From: Stenotrophomonas sp. 610A2
GTDB lineage: Bacteria; Pseudomonadota; Gammaproteobacteria; Xanthomonadales; Xanthomonadaceae
DNA length: 64,000 bases
Reading direction: 5' to 3'
NCBI RefSeq assembly: GCF_030549615.1
Contig: NZ_CP130832.1
Coordinates: forward strand, 4,352,001 to 4,416,000
The notes under the pieces were generated by a model that was not told the DNA's origin, made no database searches, and saw nothing but the letters and a program-made list of their open reading frames with translations. Of this stretch, positions 1 to 9,701 are shown one piece after another (position 1 is the first letter of the stretch; every line of letters starts with the position of its first letter). The position numbers and the translations under genes are program-made.

Positions 1-1920
1 GATGTCGACTCCGGCATCATCTCCACCAAGATGGAAGAGAAGGACCAGGAGATGGAGCTGGTGCTCCGGCAGGGCTTCAACGCTGCCGACGCGCAGGGCT
101 TCCGCATGAACTTCAACAACCAGCGCAACTTCTCGACCAACCTGCAGATGTCGCACCAGCGCATCTCGCACTACGACATCCCCGGCAACAGCAAGGCCAG
201 TGTCTGCGACAGCCAGTTGTTCCCGGCTGCCGGCGGGGTCAACAGCGGCCTGGCCGACAGCTGCCAGAAGGAGGCCCGCATCCAGCAGGTCTACAACAAG
301 GCATCGCAGCCCTACATCGACCAGTTCATGACCGAAAACCCGGACTGGGCGGACGGCAGCTTCTCCTTCTATACCAACAAGCCGTCATCGGTCTGGCAGG
401 GCAAGACCTACGTGAACCCGGCAAACCCGGACTATGTGGCGGGCACACCTTCGTATGTGCAGAACAAGGTCAACCGCGACGTAACCCCCAACTACCGCGG
501 CACCCTGGGCAACAGCTACTTCCGCAACACAAACATTGCCGCAGGTTCGACCTACTTCTTCAACCGCGGCTATGTCGGCATCAGCATCGACGCCAAGGAC
601 AGCGAGTACGGGGTGCCGGGCTTCTCGATGGACAACCTGTCCTTCGGTGCCGACCACAGCCAGAGCCGCCCGGTGGGCGTGGTGCTCAAGCAGACCAAGT
701 ACGCGCTGCAGGCCAACCTGCAGGATCCATTCCCGCTGTTTGAAAGCGCTGACCTGCGCATGTCGCAGATCAGCAATACCTCGGCCGAACGGCTGGGCAC
801 AAGCACGGCCAACGAGTATCAGTTCGATACCTACCAGGCCGAAGCACTGCTGTCACAGCGCCGCGTCGGCCCGCTCAGCGGCCTGCTCGGGCTCAGCCAA
901 CGCACGCGCGATATCGCGGGCAGCGGCGCGTTGCGCTATCTGCCCGATGTGCAGAGCGTGACCAATGCGGTGTTCCTGAAGCAAAGCCTCGACTTCGCCG
1001 CGGCCTCCTTCAATGCAGGGTTTCGCCACGAGCGTGTGGATCATGACATCCGCAGCAGCGCCTTCAAGACCTCGCGCAACTCGCCCAACGTGAAGCTCGA
1101 GGATCGGGCGTTCACGCTCAACAGCTACAGCTTTGGCGCACTTGTAGCGCTCGGAAGCCACCTCAGTGCCAAAGCCCGCTATGCGTCGTCGCAACGGGCA
1201 CCGGACGTCAATGAGCTGTATGCCAGCAACGCCCACTACTCGGTCATGACCCAGGAAGAAGGCAACCAGAAGCTGGAACCGGAGCGCGCGAAGAATGCCG
1301 AATTCGCCCTGCTGTTCAACAACCGCGGCTTCGACATCTCCGCGACCGGCTATGTCATGAAGTACGAGAACTATCTCTACCAGGGCTATTCCGGCCTGCA
1401 GACCGCCAATCGCCTGCCGCTGAAGTACTGGAAGCAGACCGACACCACGGTGAAGGGCTTCGAGATCGAGGTGTCGCAGGCATTGGAACTCGGCCGCTGG
1501 GGCAGTTTGAACCTCTCCGCGTTCTCCGACCTGGTGAAGAACCGTGCGGACCATCCGGATTCGCTGCGTGCACACAACGACGGTGAGTACCTGCCCAACA
1601 TGCCGACCAACCGCTACGGTGCAAACATCGGCTGGCAGAAAGGCGCCTGGAAAGCCGGCATCTCCAGCACCTATTACGACAAACAGAAGTACCTGGGGAA
1701 GAATGTCAGCGAGGAAGTACCGCTGGATGGCTTCAACATGCTGGACATGCAGGTCAGCCGCCGCTTCCAGCCGCGTGGTGGCTACGCAAGCGCGATCGAG
1801 GTGTTCCTCAATGGCTCCAACCTGCTCGACGCCGAAGCCCGTCCACACAACTCACCGTTGAAGTACATCGCGCCCCTGCCGGGCCGTGCATTCCAGCTTG
1901 GGGTGCGCATCAACCTCTGA
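1..1920 (+). CDS. TonB-dependent outer-membrane receptor, 5'-truncated by window edge
   Basis: The frame is open from base 1, so the true start lies upstream. The 639 visible residues are mostly alternating aromatic/hydrophobic beta-barrel strands, as expected for the C-terminal part of a TonB-dependent receptor that takes up metal or metal chelates across the outer membrane. Seen motifs are SSQRAPDVNELYA and LEPERAKNAEFAL in the distal barrel and HNSPLKYIAPLPGR near the C-terminus. These resemble the ZnuD-type zinc receptor group, so zinc uptake is a reasonable but unproven guess. No TonB box or plug start is visible. The gene is followed by 114 bp of unremarkable sequence and then a terminator read from the other strand. 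Confidence 0.85.
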   Translation, partial: DVDSGIISTKMEEKDQEMELVLRQGFNAADAQGFRMNFNNQRNFSTNLQMSHQRISHYDIPGNSKASVCDSQLFPAAGGVNSGLADSCQKEARIQQVYNKASQPYIDQFMTENPDWADGSFSFYTNKPSSVWQGKTYVNPANPDYVAGTPSYVQNKVNRDVTPNYRGTLGNSYFRNTNIAAGSTYFFNRGYVGISIDAKDSEYGVPGFSMDNLSFGADHSQSRPVGVVLKQTKYALQANLQDPFPLFESADLRMSQISNTSAERLGTSTANEYQFDTYQAEALLSQRRVGPLSGLLGLSQRTRDIAGSGALRYLPDVQSVTNAVFLKQSLDFAAASFNAGFRHERVDHDIRSSAFKTSRNSPNVKLEDRAFTLNSYSFGALVALGSHLSAKARYASSQRAPDVNELYASNAHYSVMTQEEGNQKLEPERAKNAEFALLFNNRGFDISATGYVMKYENYLYQGYSGLQTANRLPLKYWKQTDTTVKGFEIEVSQALELGRWGSLNLSAFSDLVKNRADHPDSLRAHNDGEYLPNMPTNRYGANIGWQKGAWKAGISSTYYDKQKYLGKNVSEEVPLDGFNMLDMQVSRRFQPRGGYASAIEVFLNGSNLLDAEARPHNSPLKYIAPLPGRAFQLGVRINL

Positions 1921-2034
1921 GGTCCCTGCAGCAGACACGCAGAGCCCTGTCGCCGGCTTGGCTCTGCGCCTGTATCGGCGCATCTCCTCATACAGGCCTC
2001 CGCGACTGTGCCGGAGCGCATCGAATGGCCGAAA

Positions 2035-2068
2035 AGCACAAACCCCGGATTTCTCCGGGGTTTGTGCT
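2035..2068 (-). terminator. Rho-independent terminator downstream of tRNA-Arg
   Basis: Perfect 15-bp inverted repeat (AGCACAAACCCCGGA and its complement) around a 4-nt loop. Read on the minus strand it is followed by TTTT, so it most likely ends the tRNA transcript. It may also stop the converging receptor transcript. Confidence 0.8.
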
Positions 2069-2095
2069 GTCCTGGGACTGGCCCGGACTTCAATC

Positions 2096-2172
2096 TGGCG
2101 CGCCCGGAGGGATTCGAACCCCCGACCAATGGCTTCGGAAGCCACTACTCTATCCGGCTGAGCTACGGGCGC
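2096..2172 (-). tRNA. tRNA-Arg (anticodon CCG)
   Basis: On the minus strand a 77-nt cloverleaf can be folded. The acceptor stem is GCGCCCG/CGGGCGC with an encoded CCA end, the D arm contains AGCTCAGCCGGATAGAG, the anticodon loop is TTCCGAA (anticodon CCG, reading CGG arginine codons), and the T loop is GGTTCGAATCC. It stands alone between the TonB receptor gene and ubiA. Confidence 0.96.
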
Positions 2173-2299
2173 ATTGTGCTCCGGCCGGCTGAGCCGGGCG
2201 GACGCGCATTCTAACGGCAAAAGCGGCCGCAGGTCTGCCCCCACCTTTGGATTGCTGTAGTTCGGCGGGAAAAACCTGCCCAGCTGGTAACCTTTGCGC

Positions 2300-3193
2300 A
2301 TGAGCCGTCTCCCAACTACACCGTCCACCGCAGCTGGCACTTCGCGGTTCGGGCACTACTGGAAATTGATGCGCGCCGACCGCCCGATCGGCACCTTGCT
2401 GCTGCTGTGGCCCACCTGGTGGGCGCTGTGGCTGGCCGCCGATGGCCTGCCGCCGCTGTGGATACTGTTCGTGTTCAGCGCCGGCGTCTGGCTGACCCGC
2501 TCGGCCGGCTGCGTGATCAATGACTACGCCGACCGCTGGTTGGATCCGCACGTCAAACGCACCAAGGACCGACCGCTGGCCACCGGCGCGATCTCCGGCC
2601 GCGCGGCGCTGATGCTGTTCGCGGGCTTGATGCTGGTCGCGTTCGCGCTGGTGTTGACCCTGAATGCCTTGACCATAGCGCTGAGCTTCATCGGCGTGTT
2701 CCTGGCCGCCAGCTATCCCTACCTGAAGCGCTATACGCATCTGCCGCAGGTCTACCTGGGCATGGCCTTCGGCTGGGGCATCCCGATGGCCTTCGCCGCC
2801 ATCCAGGGCGAGGTGCCGCCACTGGGCTGGGTGCTGTACGCCGCCAACATCCTCTGGTCCACCGCCTACGACACTTGGTACGCCATGGTCGACCGCGACG
2901 ATGACCTGAAAGTAGGCTCACATTCCACCGCCATCCTGTTCGGCGATCTGGACCTGGTCATCCAGGGCATCCTGTACGCGCTGTTCTTTGCTGCGATGGC
3001 TTTGGTCGGGCAGCGCGCGGGCTTGGGCTGGGCCTATTGGGCCGGCATCGGCGTTGCGATGGCGCTGGTGGTGTATGAGTTCTGGCTATGCCGCGACCGC
3101 GAGCGCGAGCCTTGCTTCAAGGCCTTCCTGCACAACAACTGGGTCGGCGCGGTGTTGTTCGCCGGCATCGTCGCCAGCCAGTATCTGGATTGA
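2300..3193 (+). CDS. ubiA: 4-hydroxybenzoate polyprenyltransferase UbiA
   Basis: A 297-residue integral membrane prenyltransferase that attaches the polyprenyl tail to 4-hydroxybenzoate in ubiquinone synthesis. Both Asp-rich magnesium/diphosphate motifs are present: NDYADRWLD in the first half and [13 protein letters not shown] in the second, with several hydrophobic helices around them. The length fits the family (about 290). I chose the ATG at 2300 over a TTG two codons upstream because family members start close to this point. It is a single gene with its own terminator just after the stop codon. Confidence 0.95.
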   Translation: MSRLPTTPSTAAGTSRFGHYWKLMRADRPIGTLLLLWPTWWALWLAADGLPPLWILFVFSAGVWLTRSAGCVINDYADRWLDPHVKRTKDRPLATGAISGRAALMLFAGLMLVAFALVLTLNALTIALSFIGVFLAASYPYLKRYTHLPQVYLGMAFGWGIPMAFAAIQGEVPPLGWVLYAANILWSTAYDTWYAMVDRDDDLKVGSHSTAILFGDLDLVIQGILYALFFAAMALVGQRAGLGWAYWAGIGVAMALVVYEFWLCRDREREPCFKAFLHNNWVGAVLFAGIVASQYLD

Positions 3194-3194
3194 A

Positions 3195-3226
3195 GAAACG
3201 GCCCGCAGTGCGGGCCGTTTCGTTTC
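3195..3226 (+). terminator. Terminator of ubiA
   Basis: A 12-bp stem (GAAACGGCCCGC / GCGGGCCGTTTC) with a 3-nt loop begins 2 nt after the ubiA stop and is followed by a short T-rich stretch (GTTTCT). Confidence 0.75.
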
Positions 3227-3228
3227 TG

Positions 3229-3296
3229 GTAGAGCCGAGCCATGCTCGGCTGGGGCATTAGCGGTGAAGCCTCTGCCGAGCATGGCTCGGCACTAC
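3229..3296. repeat. SMAG-type REP dimer (GTAG hairpins, head-to-head)
   Basis: Two inverted copies of a short hairpin (GCCGAGC-ATG-GCTCGGC type), one starting GTAG and the other ending CTAC, separated by about 25 bp. GTAG-ended imperfect palindromes of this kind are known in Stenotrophomonas as SMAG elements. Related copies occur at 23489-23602 and 59910-59936. Confidence 0.8.
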
Positions 3297-3302
3297 GCTT
3301 CT

Positions 3303-3346
3303 GCCCCCTCCCTTTCGCGCAGCGAAGGGGAGGGTTGGGGAGGGGT
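3303..3346. repeat. CCCTCCC/GGGAGGG palindromic intergenic repeat
   Basis: A GC-rich imperfect palindrome: CCCCTCCCTTTCGCG, then CGAAGGGGAGGG, ending in the tail TTGGGGAGGGG. The same unit recurs at 14467-14597, 21972-22082, 25590-25718, 59860-59901 and 63964-64000. Confidence 0.75.
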
Positions 3347-3351
3347 AAGCG

Positions 3352-3933
3352 TCACATCGCGCCGATGGACTTGCCCAGCGAGCGCAGGCGGAACGCTGCA
3401 ATTATCTGCAGCACGCCGTAGATCAAGGCCAGCACGCCGATCCACAGCGAGGTCACTGCCAGGCCCGCAATCGGGTTCAACGCGAACATCACGCCCAATG
3501 CCACCGCCAGTAGGCCGCTGACAATCAGCATCCACTCGCCAGTGATCTGCTTGCGCACGCGGATGGCAAACACGATGCGATAGATGCCGCCAACCACCAG
3601 CCAGGCGGCCAGGAACAGCAGCAGCACGCTTGCCGTCGCCAGCGGGTTGATCACCGCCAGCACACCAAAACCAATCGAAGCCAGCGCATAGAACAGCGCC
3701 CAACCGCGCGATACCGGTGCCGAGCCATTGAAGGCGGATACCAATACCACCACGCCTTCAACAATGGCCATCACACCGAGCCACCACGCCAGAACCGCTG
3801 CGGTACGCACGGGCGCCATTACTGCCAGAACGCCAAAAATCACCGCAAACAGGCCAAACAGCAGCAGCACCCACCAGTTGCGCGTCAATGTGCCAAACAA
3901 CGATCCAGCAGGAAAACCCGGGGAAGCACCCAT
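3352..3933 (-). CDS. HdeD-family membrane protein
   Basis: 193 residues with about six hydrophobic helices arranged as repeated pairs, typical of the HdeD/DUF308 family of inner-membrane proteins linked to acid resistance in enterics. A conserved-looking segment VSRGWALFYALASIGFGVLA lies near the middle. The start MGASPGF is preceded by a good Shine-Dalgarno (AGGAGA); an upstream in-frame extension is Cys/Pro-rich and unlikely to be translated. The role in this organism is not known. Confidence 0.85.
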   Translation of the reverse strand: MGASPGFPAGSLFGTLTRNWWVLLLFGLFAVIFGVLAVMAPVRTAAVLAWWLGVMAIVEGVVVLVSAFNGSAPVSRGWALFYALASIGFGVLAVINPLATASVLLLFLAAWLVVGGIYRIVFAIRVRKQITGEWMLIVSGLLAVALGVMFALNPIAGLAVTSLWIGVLALIYGVLQIIAAFRLRSLGKSIGAM

Positions 3934-4066
3934 GTCTGTCTCCTCTTGTTGAAAAGATGTAAAGCCCTCTCGCGGCCAGTCTAGGCGCATCGCTGCTGCA
4001 ATTGCATGTGACGATGGCACCGGGGATTTCAAGCTGCATACCGCGCAGGCTTGGCATTGGCTGCAA

Positions 4067-4768
4067 TCACGGCACCCGCGCACAGACCCAGGCATCCACC
4101 CGCTGCACACCCGCGCGGTGCAGTGTGTGTGCGGCGGCATGCAAGGTGGCGCCAGTCGTCATCACGTCATCGAGCAGCACCACATGCGCCGGCAGCGCCC
4201 CCACGGCGATGAAGGCGCCACGCAGATTGCGTTTGCGCTCCACCGCATCCAGCTCCGATTGTGGCTGGGTGGATAGCCGCCGATGCAGGCCCCGGCACAG
4301 CGGTAGCTGCAGCGCGCGCGCCACCGGCTTGGCCAGCTCCCTGGCCTGGTCATAGCCGCGTTGGCGCAGCCGCGACAGGTGCAGCGGCACCGGCACGATC
4401 GCCTGCGGGCGCTCGGCGTCGCGCACCGCATCCAGCAACAAGGCCGACAACAGCCGCCCGGCGCTGAGGTCATGGTGGAATTTGAACCGCAACAACAAGC
4501 CGTCAACCGGCGCGCTATAGGTAAATGCCGCCAGCGCCGACTGCAGGGGCGAGCTCGAGCGCTGGCAGGCGCCGCACAGCCCACCCGCATCACCGCCCGG
4601 CAAGGGCAGAGCACAGCGCCAACAAGCGGCCTGTTGCCATGGCAACCCAGCGCTGCAGGCCAGGCACAGATCCCGTCCGGGCAAGCCATCCTCGCCACAG
4701 ACCAGGCAGCGCGGCGGGAACAGCAGGGCCGACAGCTGGCCCCCGAACCTGTAAACCAGTTCTTTCAT
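4067..4768 (-). CDS. ComF family phosphoribosyltransferase-like protein
   Basis: 233 residues. An N-terminal double zinc-finger-like cysteine region ([32 protein letters not shown]) precedes a phosphoribosyltransferase fold ending in the PRPP motif [14 protein letters not shown]. ComF proteins are needed for DNA uptake in naturally competent bacteria, and E. coli GntX/YhgH is a relative. It is divergent from bioB, with only 73 bp between the start codons, so the two promoters must overlap. The ATG at 4768 (MKELVYRFG) is preferred over a start inside the bioB leader. Confidence 0.88.
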   Translation of the reverse strand: MKELVYRFGGQLSALLFPPRCLVCGEDGLPGRDLCLACSAGLPWQQAACWRCALPLPGGDAGGLCGACQRSSSPLQSALAAFTYSAPVDGLLLRFKFHHDLSAGRLLSALLLDAVRDAERPQAIVPVPLHLSRLRQRGYDQARELAKPVARALQLPLCRGLHRRLSTQPQSELDAVERKRNLRGAFIAVGALPAHVVLLDDVMTTGATLHAAAHTLHRAGVQRVDAWVCARVP

Positions 4769-4841
4769 TGGACAGTTGACAGCAATGTATATGCTGACCA
4801 GACTGCGCCGCTTCCATCGCCCCATCTGTCAGGTAACACCG

Positions 4842-5870
4842 ATGTCCACCGTCATCCGCCACGATTGGAAGCGCGAAGAGCTGCTGTCCATGCTCGAACT
4901 GCCCTTCCCCGAGCTGCTGCACCGCGCAGCCAGCGTGCATCGCCAGCACTTCGACCCGGCGCAGGTACAGGTCTCCACCCTGCTCTCGGTCAAGACCGGC
5001 GGTTGCCCGGAAGACTGCGCCTACTGCCCGCAGGCCCAGCGCTATGACACCGGCGTGGACGCGCAGAAGCTGATGGACACCGACAGCGTGGTGGCCCGTG
5101 CCCGCGCCGCCAAGCAGGCCGGCGCCTCGCGCTTCTGCATGGGTGCGGCCTGGCGCTCGCCCAAGGACCGTGACATCCCCAAGGTCGCGGCGATGATCCG
5201 CGAGGTGAAGTCGCTGGGCCTGGAGACCTGCGCCACCCTGGGCATGCTCGAAGGCCACCAGGCGCAGGCACTGAAGGACGCCGGGCTGGACTACTACAAC
5301 CACAATCTGGACACCGCGCCGGATTACTACGACTCCATCATCCATACCCGCCAGTACCAGGACCGCCTGGATACGCTGGAACACGTGCGCAACGCCGGCA
5401 TGAAGACCTGCTGCGGCGGCATCGTCGGTATGGGCGAGACCCGCGAGCACCGCGCCGGCTTGCTGCAGGCGCTGGCCAACCTGCCGGCGCATCCGGACTC
5501 GGTGCCGATCAACCGCCTGGTACAGGTTGCCGGCACGCCCCTGCACGGCAGCGCCGAGCTGGACCCGTTCGAGTTCGTGCGCATGATCGCGGTGGCCCGC
5601 ATCGTGATGCCGCGTTCGATGGTGCGGCTGTCGGCCGGCCGCGAGAGCATGAGCGACGAGCTGCAGGCGCTGTGCTTCCTGGCTGGCGCCAACTCCATCT
5701 TCTACGGCGAAAAGCTGCTGACCACCGGTAACCCGGACACCGAGCGCGACCAGGCCCTGTTCGCCCGCCTCGGCATCAGCCCGATGCAGGTACATGTGGA
5801 CGCCGACGACCACGACCACCCCGGCACGGTGCACCTGGATATCGCCCCGCTCTGCGCCCGCAGCGCCTGA
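4842..5870 (+). CDS. bioB: Biotin synthase BioB
   Basis: A 342-residue radical-SAM enzyme that inserts sulfur into dethiobiotin in the last step of biotin synthesis. The 4Fe-4S cluster motif CPEDCAYC (CxxxCxxC) follows KTGG, and the downstream Cys/Arg residues of the 2Fe-2S site lie in regions such as NHNLDT and [13 protein letters not shown]. The start MSTVIRHDW was chosen because it matches the family; an upstream ATG at 4785 would add residues encoded by the promoter region. bioF follows after 90 bp containing a GC hairpin, so bioB may be separately terminated in part. Confidence 0.96.
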   Translation: MSTVIRHDWKREELLSMLELPFPELLHRAASVHRQHFDPAQVQVSTLLSVKTGGCPEDCAYCPQAQRYDTGVDAQKLMDTDSVVARARAAKQAGASRFCMGAAWRSPKDRDIPKVAAMIREVKSLGLETCATLGMLEGHQAQALKDAGLDYYNHNLDTAPDYYDSIIHTRQYQDRLDTLEHVRNAGMKTCCGGIVGMGETREHRAGLLQALANLPAHPDSVPINRLVQVAGTPLHGSAELDPFEFVRMIAVARIVMPRSMVRLSAGRESMSDELQALCFLAGANSIFYGEKLLTTGNPDTERDQALFARLGISPMQVHVDADDHDHPGTVHLDIAPLCARSA

Positions 5871-5877
5871 CCTGGCT

Positions 5878-5899
5878 GGCGCCCCGCCCGCGGGGCGCC
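5878..5899 (+). terminator. GC-rich hairpin between bioB and bioF
   Basis: Palindrome GGCGCCCCGC/GCGGGGCGCC directly after bioB. No strong T-tract follows (GCTTGGGCATTCTT), so it may be an attenuating or mRNA-stabilising hairpin rather than a full terminator. Confidence 0.4.
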
Positions 5900-5960
5900 G
5901 CTTGGGCATTCTTACAGGCAACCGGGTACGCTAGCCGCCCGCTTGACCATGAACCTTGCC

Positions 5961-7169
5961 ATGGCCCGTCCCGACATCCACGACCGCATCAACGCCCAGC
6001 GCAAGCTGCGGCTTGCTCAGGGCCGCATCCGCACCCGGCGCAGCATCAGCCGCCGTGACGGGGTGCGATTGGAGCTGGACGGCCGCTGGTTGACCGGCTT
6101 CTGCAGCAACGACTACCTCGGCCTGTCGCAACAGTTCGAGGTGATCGCCGCGCTGCAGGACGCCGCCGGCCGCGAAGGCGCCGGCAGCACCGCCTCGCAC
6201 CTGGTCTGTGGCCACCACAGCGTGCACGAGCAGCTGGAACGCGAGATGGCCGACTGGCTCGGCTATCCGCGCGCCCTGCTGTTCGACAGCGGCTTCATGG
6301 CCAACCTCGCCGTGCAGCAGGCGCTGCTCAGCGAAGAAACCGATATCTGCGTGCAGGACCGGCTCAACCACGCCAGCCTGCTAGACGCCAGCCGCCTGGC
6401 CGGCTGCCGCCTGCGCCGCTATCCACACCTGGACAGCGAAGGCGCCATGCGCCAACTCAAGAACACCGCCGACGGCGCGGCCATGCTGGTCACCGACGGT
6501 GTCTTCAGCATGGATGGCGACATCGCCCCGCTGCGCTCGCTGTCACTGGTGGCACGCATGCAGGAGGCGCTGTTCTATGTGGATGACGCCCACGGCATTG
6601 GTGTGATCGGCGAACAAGGCCGCGGCTGCGTGGCCGATGCCGGGCTGGGCGTGAAGGAAGTTCCGCTGCAGCTGGCCACCCTGGGCAAGGCGCTTGGCAG
6701 CCACGGCGCGGTGGTGCTCGGCGAGGACGCACTGATCCAGCACCTGGCCGAAACCGCACGCCCCTACATCTACACCACCGCCCTGCCACCGGCACAGGCT
6801 GCCGCCTCGCTGGCGGCGGTGAAGCTGGCGCGCCGCGACCATTGGCGCCGCGAAAAACTCACCGAACTGATCGCCAGCTTCCGCGAAGGCGCACGCCGGC
6901 ACGGGCTGGAATTGATGGCCTCGGAAACCCCGATCCAACCGCTGCTGTGCGGCGACGAAGCCACGGTAATGGCCTTGTCGGCGACGCTGGAGCAATCCGG
7001 CTTCCTGGTCAGTGCGATCCGCCCGCCGACCGTGCCCGAAGGCAAGGCACGCCTGCGCGTGACCATGTCGGCGCTGCATACCGTCGCGCAGGTCAAGGCA
7101 CTGGTAGACGCCATCGCCAAGGCCCGCGATGTGGTGCTGTACCAGAAGTCCCTGAACACTGTTGCCTGA
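5961..7169 (+). CDS. bioF: 8-amino-7-oxononanoate synthase BioF
   Basis: 402 residues. A PLP-dependent alpha-oxoamine synthase condensing pimeloyl-ACP/CoA with alanine. Seen motifs are [11 protein letters not shown] near the N-terminus, [27 protein letters not shown] (the PLP-binding Asp and His) and [11 protein letters not shown] with the Schiff-base lysine. The start MARPDIHDR fits the family; an ATG four codons upstream (5949) is also possible. It is followed 17 bp later by bioH in an operon-like arrangement. Confidence 0.95.
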   Translation: MARPDIHDRINAQRKLRLAQGRIRTRRSISRRDGVRLELDGRWLTGFCSNDYLGLSQQFEVIAALQDAAGREGAGSTASHLVCGHHSVHEQLEREMADWLGYPRALLFDSGFMANLAVQQALLSEETDICVQDRLNHASLLDASRLAGCRLRRYPHLDSEGAMRQLKNTADGAAMLVTDGVFSMDGDIAPLRSLSLVARMQEALFYVDDAHGIGVIGEQGRGCVADAGLGVKEVPLQLATLGKALGSHGAVVLGEDALIQHLAETARPYIYTTALPPAQAAASLAAVKLARRDHWRREKLTELIASFREGARRHGLELMASETPIQPLLCGDEATVMALSATLEQSGFLVSAIRPPTVPEGKARLRVTMSALHTVAQVKALVDAIAKARDVVLYQKSLNTVA

Positions 7170-7186
7170 GAAACGGTTGTAACGCC

Positions 7187-7954
7187 ATGCATATCGAAGT
7201 CACCGGCAGCGGCCCGGCATTGGTCCTGATCCACGGCTGGGCATTGCATGGCGGCATCTTCGCGCCGCTGGTCGAGCGGCTTGCGCCGCACTTCGAGCTG
7301 CATGTGGTCGACCTGCCAGGGCACGGCCACAGCCGCGACGATGCAACACCCTTGCGCCTGCCCTACCTGGTCAACGCCATCGCCAGCGCCACGCCGGCAG
7401 CGGTGTGGTGCGGCTGGTCGCTGGGCGGGCTGGTTGCCTTGCATGGTGCCGCCACGCTGCCGCAGGTACGCGGGCTGGCGATGCTGGCGGCGACGCCGCG
7501 CTTCGTCCGCGACGCTGATTGGCCAAATGCGGTGGAGCCGGTAGTGTTCGAGCAGTTCGGCCGCGATCTGGAACAGGACTATCGCGGCACCCTCGAACGC
7601 TTTCTCGCCCTGGACGTGATGGGCTCGCAGCACGCCCACAGCGAACTGCGCACCCTGCGCGATGCCTTGGTCGAACGTGGCGAACCGGCCCCACGCGCCC
7701 TGCACGAAGGCCTGGCCCTGCTGGAGCGCAGCGACCTGCGCGGTGGCCTGCCTGGCCTGCACAAACCCGGCCTGTGGATAGGCGGGCAGCGCGACCGGCT
7801 GGTACCGTCCAAGGCCATGCACCAGGCCGCCGCCTTGGCGCCGGCAGGCCTGCACAGCGCCCACACCATCGAAGGTGGCGGCCACGCCCCGTTCCTCGGC
7901 CATGCCGATCACGTTGCCGGGCTGCTGCAACAGTTTGTTGCTGGCTGCGCGTGA
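7187..7954 (+). CDS. bioH: Pimeloyl-ACP methyl ester carboxylesterase BioH
   Basis: A 255-residue alpha/beta hydrolase. The oxyanion motif HGWALHGG, the nucleophile elbow GWSLGG, the Asp in GQRDRLV and the His in GGGHAPF form the triad. BioH removes the methyl group from pimeloyl-ACP methyl ester made by the BioC route, freeing the pimeloyl chain for BioF. Position between bioF and bioC supports this assignment over a general esterase. Confidence 0.93.
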   Translation: MHIEVTGSGPALVLIHGWALHGGIFAPLVERLAPHFELHVVDLPGHGHSRDDATPLRLPYLVNAIASATPAAVWCGWSLGGLVALHGAATLPQVRGLAMLAATPRFVRDADWPNAVEPVVFEQFGRDLEQDYRGTLERFLALDVMGSQHAHSELRTLRDALVERGEPAPRALHEGLALLERSDLRGGLPGLHKPGLWIGGQRDRLVPSKAMHQAAALAPAGLHSAHTIEGGGHAPFLGHADHVAGLLQQFVAGCA

Positions 7955-8053
7955 GCGGTTACGCGGCCATTCGCGCTGGCTGGCCGATCATGTCGTCGGC
8001 TGCCTGAGCACCGCAGCGCTTCCCATCCTGAATCACGAATCCGAATCACCGCC

Positions 8054-8941
8054 ATGTCTTCTCTGTTCGACCCCAAACACGTCCGCCGCGCCTTCTCGCG
8101 CGCCGCCAGCAGCTACCACGCCGCCGCCGTGCTGCAGCAGGAAGTGGCCAAGCGCCTGCTGGAATCGCTGGACTACTTGGAAGACCGGCAACCGCAGGTG
8201 GTGTTGGACATAGGCAGCGGTCCGGCCCATGCCACCGCGGCGATGAAGAAGCGCTGGCCGAAGGCGCAGGTGATCGCCCTGGACCTGGCCCTGCCAATGC
8301 TGGCCGAAGCCAAGAAGCAGGCCGGCTGGTGGCGCCCGTTCTCGCGCGTCTGCGCCGACGCCCGCGCCCTGCCGCTGGCCGACAACAGCGTGGACGTGAT
8401 CTACAGCAACCTTTGCCTGCAGTGGGTGGAAGACCTGCCAGCGGTATTTGCCGGTTTCCGCCGCGTGCTCAAGCCCAATGGCCTGCTGGTCTGTTCGACG
8501 TTTGCGCATGACACGTTGGTGGAACTGCGCCAGGCCTTTGCGCAGGCCGATGACACCTCGCATGTCAGCCACTTCGTGCAGATCGCCCAGTTCGGTGATG
8601 CCTTGATGATGGCCGGCTTCCGCGATCCGGTACTGGACCGCGACATGTTCACCCTGACCTACGACGACCTGCCAACGCTGATGCGCGAGCTCAAGGCGAT
8701 TGGCGCCACCAACGCCATGCACAGCCGTCGCCACACTTTGACTGGCCGCAGCCGTTTTGCGGCAGCACGCGATGCCTACGAGCCGATGCGTCGCGCTGAC
8801 GGCAAGCTGCCGAGCAGCTGGGAAGTGGTGTATGCGCATGCCTGGGCACCGGCACCGGGCGCACCGATCCGTGAGCAGGGCCAGGATGTGGCGAGCGTGC
8901 CGCTGTCGGCGATTCCGATTCGGCGGAAGACGACGGAGTAA
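8054..8941 (+). CDS. bioC: Malonyl-ACP O-methyltransferase BioC
   Basis: A 295-residue class I SAM methyltransferase. The N-terminus (DPKHVRRAFSRAASSYHAAA) is typical of BioC, SAM motif I is VVLDIGSGPAH, and the later motif VDVIYSNLCLQWVEDL is the hallmark of this family. BioC methylates malonyl-ACP to disguise it as a fatty-acid primer, starting pimelate synthesis. It is about 100 bp downstream of bioH and closes the biotin cluster. Confidence 0.93.
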   Translation: MSSLFDPKHVRRAFSRAASSYHAAAVLQQEVAKRLLESLDYLEDRQPQVVLDIGSGPAHATAAMKKRWPKAQVIALDLALPMLAEAKKQAGWWRPFSRVCADARALPLADNSVDVIYSNLCLQWVEDLPAVFAGFRRVLKPNGLLVCSTFAHDTLVELRQAFAQADDTSHVSHFVQIAQFGDALMMAGFRDPVLDRDMFTLTYDDLPTLMRELKAIGATNAMHSRRHTLTGRSRFAAARDAYEPMRRADGKLPSSWEVVYAHAWAPAPGAPIREQGQDVASVPLSAIPIRRKTTE

Positions 8942-8957
8942 GGATCCGGGGAAGTCT

Positions 8958-9025
8958 GCTTTGGCTTTGGCTTTGGCTTTGGCTTTGGCTTTGGCTTTGG
9001 CTTTGGCTTTGGCTTTGGCTTTGGC
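8958..9025. repeat. GGCTTT hexamer tandem repeat (about 11 units)
   Basis: 68 bp of uninterrupted 6-bp repeats just downstream of bioC. Being a multiple of three, it yields spurious Ala-Leu or Lys-Pro repeat ORFs on both strands. Short runs of the same hexamer sit next to the CCCTCCC repeats at 25576-25752 and 63938-63963. Confidence 0.95.
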
Positions 9026-9143
9026 AGTTGATTTTCTCCTCTCCCCTTGCGGGAGAGGATGCCGAAGGCAGGAGAGGGGGCGGCGTAAGCCGCCAAGCTC
9101 ATGCACCTTCAGATCGCGCATCGATCGGCAATCAGACATTGCC

Positions 9144-9212
9144 AGCTTCGCGGCTTACGCCGCTCCTACAAAAGACAGAATGTGAGCTTCGCGGCTTACG
9201 CCGCTCCTACAA
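9144..9212. repeat. Two direct copies of the GCGGCTTACGCCGC palindromic repeat
   Basis: Two 29-bp units, each with the palindrome GCGGCTTACGCCGC followed by TCCTAC, 11 bp apart. Further copies are at 23450-23477, 59806-59833 (inverted) and 60020-60047. The 110 bp before these copies hold another CTCTCCC/GGGAGAG hairpin. Confidence 0.8.
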
Positions 9213-9240
9213 GAAGCAGAAAGCAAAAAGCGCAGTGTTG

Positions 9241-9672
9241 TTACGCGCCCGCTACCTGCGCGATCCAGTCCTGCAGGTTGTAGTAGTTGCTGACGCGGCT
9301 GATCTTGCCATCGCGCACGTCGAAGAACGCGCCACCCGGCAATACGTAGCGTTGCCCCTGTGCCGGCGGCAAGCCTTCATCGGTGTGGTGATACTCGCCG
9401 TGCACCACGTACTCGGCCGCTACCCGCAGGCCGTCATCACTGGCCATCACCACCACGTCGTGCAGCTGCTCGCGGTAGCTGGCCTCCATGCGCTGCAGGA
9501 ACGCTGCAAACACAGTGCGGCCGGTTTCACGCGGACCTTGGTTCAAGTCATGCGCCACGTCTTCGCTCAGGCAGGCCAGCATGCCCGCCCAGTCGCCACG
9601 ATTGAACGCGGCGTAGTACGCAGTCACCAGTGCAACAGACTGCTGCCGTGCTGAAGATTCATTGCCAGACAT
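9241..9672 (-). CDS. NTF2-like/SnoaL-like ketosteroid-isomerase-related protein
   Basis: 143 residues with the NTF2 cone-fold pattern: an N-terminal helix VTAYYAAFNRGDWAGMLACL, a strand region EYVVHGEYHHTDEGLPPA, and GGAFFDVRDGKISRVSNYYN near the C-terminus. This resembles the ketosteroid-isomerase-related family; substrate is unknown. It lies 29 bp downstream of the YdcF-like gene in the same direction, so the two may be co-transcribed. Confidence 0.78.
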   Translation of the reverse strand: MSGNESSARQQSVALVTAYYAAFNRGDWAGMLACLSEDVAHDLNQGPRETGRTVFAAFLQRMEASYREQLHDVVVMASDDGLRVAAEYVVHGEYHHTDEGLPPAQGQRYVLPGGAFFDVRDGKISRVSNYYNLQDWIAQVAGA

Positions 9673-9701
9673 TACTTTCCCCTTGAAACCGACAACACCG
9701 C

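Noticed and set aside
4741..4841. BirA operator between comF and bioB (TGTAAACC at about 4750)
   Set aside because: Only one half-site resembles the enterobacterial operator; the required inverted GGTTTACA half is absent.
8757..9185. Ala-Leu and Lys-Pro repeat 'proteins' around the hexamer tract
   Set aside because: Pure translation of the GGCTTT repeat on the two strands; no start, signal or conservation expected.
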